A DNA stretch of 64,000 nucleotides from JAICLK01 sp963742655. GTDB taxonomy: Bacteria; Patescibacteriota; Saccharimonadia; Saccharimonadales; UBA4665. The DNA lies in the NCBI GenBank assembly GCA_963742655.1, contig CAVUMM010000008.1, positions 310,001-374,000 of the forward strand, written 5' to 3'. The notes beneath the pieces were generated by a model, which was not told the origin of the DNA, searched no databases, and was given only the letters and a program-made list of their open reading frames with translations. Made by a program: the position numbers and the translations under genes. Positions 59,580-64,000 of this stretch are shown piece after piece (within the stretch, counting starts at the first letter, position 1; every line of letters begins with the position of its first letter).

Positions 59580-60119
59580 ATGTCAACAACCCGTAAACGT
59601 GATCGTATCATTGCGCTCGGTATAGCACTGTTTTTCTTTGCGCTGGCTTCGGCTTTCAGCGTGCTGGTAATTGTGCAGATGGTTACGTCAAAGCATAACA
59701 CACAAGATTCTTCCACTAGCAAATCAACCACTACTCCGAAAAAGACGCTGGCGGGAACGAAGTTGACCAACTTCACGCCAGTCAGCCAAGTCAATCAACT
59801 TAAAAGTACCGACGTAAAAGTTGGCTCAGGAACTGCCGTTAAAGCAGGTGATACCGTTACGGTAATGTATACAGGTGCTGTGGCAAGCTCTGGCACAATT
59901 TTCCAGAGCACGCAAGACAGTGGGCAACCGGCATCGTTGAGCCTGAACAGTGTAATCAAGGGATGGCAGCAAGGTATTCCGGGTATGAAAGTTGGCGGAT
60001 CGCGGCAGCTGCTGATACCGGCCGACGAAGCATATGGCGCCAATCCGCCGCAGGGATCCGGAATTCCGGCTAACGCGCCATTGGTATTTGATATTACACT
60101 CCTAAAAATCGGCAGCTAG
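59580..60119 (+). CDS. Membrane-anchored FKBP-type peptidyl-prolyl isomerase
   Basis: This 179-residue protein has a basic N-terminus, one membrane helix (IALGIALFFFALASAFSVLVI) and a Thr/Ser linker. An FKBP domain follows, from about residue 75, with AVKAGDTVTVMYTG, the IKGWQQGIPGMKVGGSRQLLIP core and YGANPPQGSGIPANAPLVFDI. It assists folding of exported proteins outside the membrane. GAGGAG lies upstream of the ATG. Confidence 0.93.
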   Translation: MSTTRKRDRIIALGIALFFFALASAFSVLVIVQMVTSKHNTQDSSTSKSTTTPKKTLAGTKLTNFTPVSQVNQLKSTDVKVGSGTAVKAGDTVTVMYTGAVASSGTIFQSTQDSGQPASLSLNSVIKGWQQGIPGMKVGGSRQLLIPADEAYGANPPQGSGIPANAPLVFDITLLKIGS

Positions 60120-60238
60120 TGGCGTAAAAAACACAATATATAGCGTATTGCATTTTATTCAGACACCATATAAAATTAATCTTACGCTTAACCAAAACGT
60201 AAAAACCAAAAATAAGAGCCAAAATAAGAGGGGGCAAC

Positions 60239-60487
60239 ATGGTAAAAAACATTGTAATCTTCACTACCAATACATGCGCGTACTGCGGAATGGTGAAGAA
60301 GTTTCTTGGCATGAAAGGCTTAACATACGAAATCGTCAACCTGGACGAGCAGCCCGAACGCCAAGCCGAAGCCCTCGCGCTTAGCGGCGCGCTGACAGTG
60401 CCCGTGACAGTCGTGACAAGGCATGATGACAGCCGTGAAGTAGTGGTCGGTTACAATCTCGCCAAACTCGCGCCTGCCGTAGCGTAG
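60239..60487 (+). CDS. Glutaredoxin-like protein
   Basis: This 82-residue thioredoxin-fold protein has the active site NTCAYCGMVKKFL (CxxC), the cis-Pro loop TVPVTVV and a Gly-Tyr end motif (VVGYN). It probably reduces protein disulfides or acts as a NrdH-type electron donor. GGGGG-type ribosome site upstream. trxB at the right edge may be its reductase partner, as for NrdH-redoxin. Confidence 0.88.
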   Translation: MVKNIVIFTTNTCAYCGMVKKFLGMKGLTYEIVNLDEQPERQAEALALSGALTVPVTVVTRHDDSREVVVGYNLAKLAPAVA

Positions 60488-60506
60488 TTAAAATCAGCAT
60501 AAGCGC

Positions 60507-61973
60507 CTAGCTGATATAGCCATAACCGGATCGCTGCCGCTCTGCGGCAACATGACTACGGTTTGTTCGTGGATCCTTTGAGATGGCTGCCAGTTTGCTG
60601 CTTGCCGGATCTGGCGATCTATGTTCCAAATCCTCAAGATGCCGTCGAATAGTGTCTGGTTTCCAGCCGAGTGACTGCATACGTAACACATAATCACCAA
60701 CAGTCGGGCCGGGGACTCTGGTGAGATCGCGCCACTGGCCGGAAAGTGCTTCAATGTAAACCATTTGTTTACGCAGATTCGGTGCTTGCCGAAGCGGAAT
60801 TTCGTCCGAAGCCGCAACACGCAATAAAGCCGGATCCATAGCGTACAAAATGCGCTGGAACGCGATCGGCAACTCAGTTAAATCACTGGTATCGAGTTGC
60901 GGCAATAGTTGATCGCCGACCAACCCTTCGTAATGGTTCAGCTGCTTTGTAAGTTCGTTGGCAACATGAATTATCGTGCCAAACGGCAAATCTCGCGCGG
61001 CAGGCACGCCTTTGACTTGGAAGCCCTTGCCTGGGCTTAGCCTCTCAAATGCTCCGATGAGTTGCTCTGCGATCACGTTGCCACCGTTAGCCTGATCCTG
61101 AACAAAATTTAATATAGTTGACTGGATAGTTTGCAATGCTTCGCTTCCAGATGCAGGCAAACCTTTTTGGAATCCCAATGTGAAATGGCTGATCAATATT
61201 AATGCACTTCGTGAAATATAACGTTCGCCTGTACTATGGCGCTGCCTGGTCGAATTCCTGTTTTCGCCAAAATTAGGATAGCCCAGCTCGTGCAGGCGGT
61301 CTCGGATGCGTAAGCTGGCTACACGGTCGGCGGTGCCTTCCGCTGAAATCCTCAGAAGGGCGGCTGAAAGTTGTCTTGCGATCGTTCCGGCCAAGTCAGG
61401 TGATTCAATTGCACTCTGAATATCAAGCAAATGTACGATCGGCGGTAGCGCAAGTGATGCGATATCGTCAGGATTTGCACTGCCGTCGCTAGGGTCGGTC
61501 ACGATATCAGTTGATCGATGTATTATTTTACCGGCAACTTCCGGCGGCTTGATATTGTCTTCGGCGTGAACCGAATGTCGGTATAGATAATCAAAAACGT
61601 CAACGAGCGTAATAAAATCATCCGGGTTGATGACTTGTCCAAAAAGCTCGCCGTAAGTTCGCCAATACAGACTTTCAAATTCGCGGGCAGTGTATTCTTC
61701 CAGCATTGCCGACTGAAATTCCTGAAAGCCCGGATAATCCGCAGGATTTGCCGACGTTATATATTTTGGATCTTGAAACGGTGAAGTGATATAACTAGGC
61801 GGTTCTGCTCCTATCCAAACTCTTTGCGTGGCAATCCCATACATGCTGTCGGGGTCTGAAAGCTGATGCCGTTTGCGGGCCGGTAATTCTGCCTCGAGTA
61901 CGTGAGCAATTATCGCGTCCACAGATTCCGATACGATTAAAGCGTTTGGTGATTCAGGCATCTCTCCGGTCAT
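60507..61973 (-). CDS. Large orphan cytoplasmic protein, unknown
   Basis: This 488-residue soluble, mostly helical protein has segments such as SLYWRTYGELFGQVINPDDFI and LSAALLRISAEGTADRVASLR but no known motif. There is no signal peptide or membrane helix. The C-terminus is basic (RTNRSHVAAERQRSGYGYIS). Like the orphans at 36048 and 39692 it starts from AT-rich sequence with no ribosome site. The IS element lies immediately upstream of its start region. Confidence 0.6.
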   Translation of the reverse strand: MTGEMPESPNALIVSESVDAIIAHVLEAELPARKRHQLSDPDSMYGIATQRVWIGAEPPSYITSPFQDPKYITSANPADYPGFQEFQSAMLEEYTAREFESLYWRTYGELFGQVINPDDFITLVDVFDYLYRHSVHAEDNIKPPEVAGKIIHRSTDIVTDPSDGSANPDDIASLALPPIVHLLDIQSAIESPDLAGTIARQLSAALLRISAEGTADRVASLRIRDRLHELGYPNFGENRNSTRQRHSTGERYISRSALILISHFTLGFQKGLPASGSEALQTIQSTILNFVQDQANGGNVIAEQLIGAFERLSPGKGFQVKGVPAARDLPFGTIIHVANELTKQLNHYEGLVGDQLLPQLDTSDLTELPIAFQRILYAMDPALLRVAASDEIPLRQAPNLRKQMVYIEALSGQWRDLTRVPGPTVGDYVLRMQSLGWKPDTIRRHLEDLEHRSPDPASSKLAAISKDPRTNRSHVAAERQRSGYGYIS

Positions 61974-62012
61974 TAATATATTAAATAATAGTTATAAATA
62001 AATATAAATAGT

Positions 62013-62026
62013 AAGTTCAGCGAGAT
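62013..62026. repeat. Target-site duplication, left copy
   Basis: AAGTTCAGCGAGAT, identical to 63075-63088 on the other side of the IS element. A 14-bp direct repeat is at the long end for IS481-group insertions. Confidence 0.8.
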
Positions 62027-63074
62027 AGGTCGGGCTCCTAAACATATAGGACACTAGTGTCAAGTGTAGCATTCTCGTAGCCAGGAATACCTTGCAGGTA
62101 TGCCACGGGCGTCAGCATGCGGAGCATGCTGTGCGGCCGGTAAAAGTTGTAATCCAGACAATCCTCAACAAGGAAGGTTTGCAGCTCGGCTTTCTGGTGC
62201 GAGTTGGTAGTCAATCTCTTGTACCGGTCTTTGTCGACGCCGTGGGAGCGCTCAATCCGTCCATTGAGATGGGGACTGCGGGATGGTATCCGACCATGCT
62301 GGATGCCATGCGCTTCGAGCCAGCGCGTCACCGGCGAGACGGTCGTTGTTTTGGCCCGCGACAGTTGGTCGTAGACAAACTCCATACCATTGTCAGTCTG
62401 GATGCTCCGAAACGAGAACGCCGGAGCGAAAAAGCGGACGGCATGCTCCAGGAAGTCTACTGTGTAGGCGGGGTTAACGCCCGGGTATAGCCGCTTGTAC
62501 TTAATCCGAGTGGCACAGTCGACAATGTCGTACTGGTAGGCGGCACGCTTCCAATGTTTGACGTCCAGCTGACCTTTTTCGCCGGGTGCATATGCGTAGT
62601 CGCTCAGGCGGCGTTGGACACGCCGCTTGCGCGGCTTGGGCTCGGTGACACCAGCTCTGCGCAGGACATTACCGACACCATGGCGGGACACTGTTACGCT
62701 GTAGTCTCGTGCAAGGACAACCGCTAGCTTGGCCTCGCCGTAGCCTAAACCAAGCCGGAGTTGCAGGATGAGGCTTGTCGTTGTCTCGTCCATGTCCTGC
62801 GCGTGACTGTGGGGCGTCCGAGGCAGATCGTAGAGGCTGGTGAGCTTTTTGCCGTCCTCCAGCCACCGTTTGTGCCAGTAGTAGTATTCACTTCTTGCAA
62901 TACCGTAATGCTTACAGGCTGCAGACACGCTGCCGAGTTCCTCGGCAGCTCGAAACCAGGCTAAACGGATACGGGCTCCGTATACCTGGAGCTGTTTTCC
63001 AGTCATATGTCGTGTTCTCACTTTCACTCCTTTCTAGTTTAGTGAAAGTGTCCAAGATGTATGGGAGCCGGATA
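62027..63074 (-). mobile_element. IS481-like insertion sequence
   Basis: This 1048-bp element is bounded by a 14-bp direct repeat. Terminal inverted repeats at 62030-62055 and 63047-63072 match at 21 of 26 positions (outer core GGCTCC, inner GGACACT). It contains one transposase gene whose stop lies inside the left repeat. The ends, gene and duplication are all intact, so insertion is recent and the element may still be active. Confidence 0.85.
62038..63021 (-). CDS. IS481-family DDE transposase
   Basis: This 327-residue transposase has a helix-turn-helix N-terminus (VSAACKHYGIARSEYYYWHKRW) and an integrase core with the catalytic triad Asp (QLDVKHW), Asp (QTDNGMEF) and Glu (NGRIERSHG). The HLNGRIERSHG and YNFYRPHSML motifs are typical of the IS481 group. 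The GTG at 63021 has AGGAG five bases upstream; another GTG at 63027 overlaps that site. Confidence 0.93.
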   Translation of the reverse strand: MRTRHMTGKQLQVYGARIRLAWFRAAEELGSVSAACKHYGIARSEYYYWHKRWLEDGKKLTSLYDLPRTPHSHAQDMDETTTSLILQLRLGLGYGEAKLAVVLARDYSVTVSRHGVGNVLRRAGVTEPKPRKRRVQRRLSDYAYAPGEKGQLDVKHWKRAAYQYDIVDCATRIKYKRLYPGVNPAYTVDFLEHAVRFFAPAFSFRSIQTDNGMEFVYDQLSRAKTTTVSPVTRWLEAHGIQHGRIPSRSPHLNGRIERSHGVDKDRYKRLTTNSHQKAELQTFLVEDCLDYNFYRPHSMLRMLTPVAYLQGIPGYENATLDTSVLYV

Positions 63075-63088
63075 AAGTTCAGCGAGAT
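63075..63088. repeat. Target-site duplication, right copy
   Basis: AAGTTCAGCGAGAT, matching 62013-62026. Removing one copy and the element would restore one AT-rich spacer between the 60507 orphan and trxB. Confidence 0.8.
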
Positions 63089-63163
63089 TACTGCCTCGGT
63101 TAACCTCAATCCAGCCGTCCCATACGCAAATTTACGCCGCATATAGATTAAAGAGAATCGTGG

Positions 63164-63169
63164 TAGAAT
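63164..63169 (+). promoter_or_regulatory. TAGAAT -10 box of trxB
   Basis: TAGAAT lies about 30 nt before the trxB ATG, giving a normal leader with GAGGGG. It lies outside the IS element, so the insertion did not remove it. Confidence 0.5.
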
Positions 63170-63199
63170 AGCGTAAGAATTTATTGAAACAGAGGGGTT

Positions 63200-64000
63200 A
63201 TGACTGAGAAAAAAGTACACGATGTGGTGATGGTAGGCGCAGGGCCGGCCGCTTTGAGTGCGGCGATTTATACGACGCGTGAGGATATTGGCACGTTATT
63301 GTTCGAGCGCGGCGTGGTTGGCGGATTGGCGGCTGTGACCGATTGGGTAGATAATTATCCGGGGTTTCCGAAAGGTATACAGGGGCTTGAACTGGCCGAA
63401 GGATTGCGCGGCCAGGCTGAAAGATTTGGAGCAGTCATTGAGTTGGGCGAAGTAACAAAGATTGTCAATGAAGGTGACGTAAAGAAGCTAGAGACTACCA
63501 GCGGCGATATCTACGCCAAGACGATATTGGTGGCCACCGGCAGCGATTACAAAAAAATCGGCGTACCGGGCGAGCAGGAATATTACGCGCGCGGCGTGCA
63601 TTACTGCGCGACCTGCGATGGCGCTTTCTATCGTGATAAGCGGCTGGTCGTGGTTGGCGGCGGCAATTCGGCGGTGCAGGAAAGCCTGTTTTTAACACGC
63701 TTTGCAAGCCATATTGACATATTGGTGCGTAGCTCTGTGAAGGCTTCTGATGTGTTGCAGCAAGACCTGGACGAAGCGGTCAAGGCCGGCAAAATTACCG
63801 TGCATCTGCAAACTTCTACCGATGAAATTGTCGGCGAAGATAACAAGGTCGTTAAGGTTACCGGCACAGACAAAACGAAAAACGCCAAAGTTGAATTTCC
63901 GACCGATGGCGTGTTCGTGTTCGTGGGCTTAAAGCCGAATACTGAATTTTTGCAAGCCTCTGGCATCGAACTTGATCCGATAGGACTGGTCAAAACCAAT
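63200..64000 (+). CDS. trxB: Thioredoxin reductase-like flavoprotein (runs off the right edge)
   Basis: The first 267 codons are visible. They contain the FAD site VVMVGAGPAALSAAIYTTR and the redox CATCDG between the two nucleotide-binding parts. The NADPH site VVVGGGNSAVQESLFLT and GVFVFVGLKPNTEFL near the edge are also present. CxxC and both binding motifs match low-Mr TrxB. It should pass electrons from NADPH to a thioredoxin or to the glutaredoxin-like protein at 60239. The ATG has GAGGGG upstream. Confidence 0.93.
   Translation, partial: MTEKKVHDVVMVGAGPAALSAAIYTTREDIGTLLFERGVVGGLAAVTDWVDNYPGFPKGIQGLELAEGLRGQAERFGAVIELGEVTKIVNEGDVKKLETTSGDIYAKTILVATGSDYKKIGVPGEQEYYARGVHYCATCDGAFYRDKRLVVVGGGNSAVQESLFLTRFASHIDILVRSSVKASDVLQQDLDEAVKAGKITVHLQTSTDEIVGEDNKVVKVTGTDKTKNAKVEFPTDGVFVFVGLKPNTEFLQASGIELDPIGLVKTN

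Noticed and set aside
63042..63060. The IS right end as an outward promoter for trxB
   Set aside because: trxB has its own TAGAAT box beyond the target duplication, and no good -35/-10 pair points outward from the IS end.

Overview
The window reads as a chromosome segment of a Patescibacteria/CPR bacterium, most likely Saccharibacteria or a close relative. The evidence is indirect but consistent. Type IV pilins carry the N-terminus and the APSAEDGATISVTR-type C-terminus I associate with that group. There are two long secreted fibre proteins of the 'INPQINFQGK' kind. IMP dehydrogenase lacks CBS domains. Small genes without recognisable families are tightly packed. Many genes seem to be transcribed leaderless, with a TATAAT/TAGAAT/TACAAT box only 5-9 nt before the start codon. 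TGA is used as a stop (for example pheS), so this is not the recoded SR1/Gracilibacteria lineage. No rRNA, intact tRNA, CRISPR array or prophage was found.

Layout: 1-3846 holds a truncated membrane protein, a mazEF toxin-antitoxin pair and an ABC-2 exporter. 4024-6766 is a two-component system. 6977-10192 has small proteins followed by metK behind a SAM riboswitch of the SAM-I/IV clan, whose terminator overlaps the metK ribosome binding site. 10257-19270 (minus strand) is a type IV pilus cluster: pilB, pilC, four minor pilins (one fused to a LVIVD beta-propeller), a PilM-like protein and three tandem major-type pilins. A receiver protein with Glu at the phosphorylation site is divergent from pilB. 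19891-32558 is a cell-surface block: a PKD-like anchored protein, two secreted proteins with two WxLIP/DUF916-like anchors, a Crp-family regulator, two fibre proteins and a LytR_C protein.

32570-45544 is housekeeping and envelope maintenance: a beta-lactamase-like hydrolase, Maf, PEBP, RarA, DUF475, an alpha/beta hydrolase, an L,D-transpeptidase, RmuC, a GH63-like hydrolase, a histidine phosphatase, YajQ and two large orphan proteins. 45621-50645 is a translationally coupled operon, pheS - four small genes - pheT. Next come a DUF2207 protein that may start at ATC, guaB, a candidate structured RNA, and guaA. From 55322 on are a DMT transporter, a frameshifted ABC exporter, a Nudix hydrolase, an FKBP, a glutaredoxin, another orphan, an IS481-like element with a 14-bp target duplication, and the start of trxB.

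Taken together the genes suit a small host-associated cell: pili and fibres for attachment, wall enzymes for envelope upkeep, SAM synthesis from imported methionine, and IMP-to-GMP conversion in place of full purine synthesis. The most unusual items are the pilin-propeller fusion, the WxL-like surface locus outside Firmicutes, the pheS/pheT insertion operon, the structured guaB-guaA spacer and the widespread leaderless promoter arrangement.
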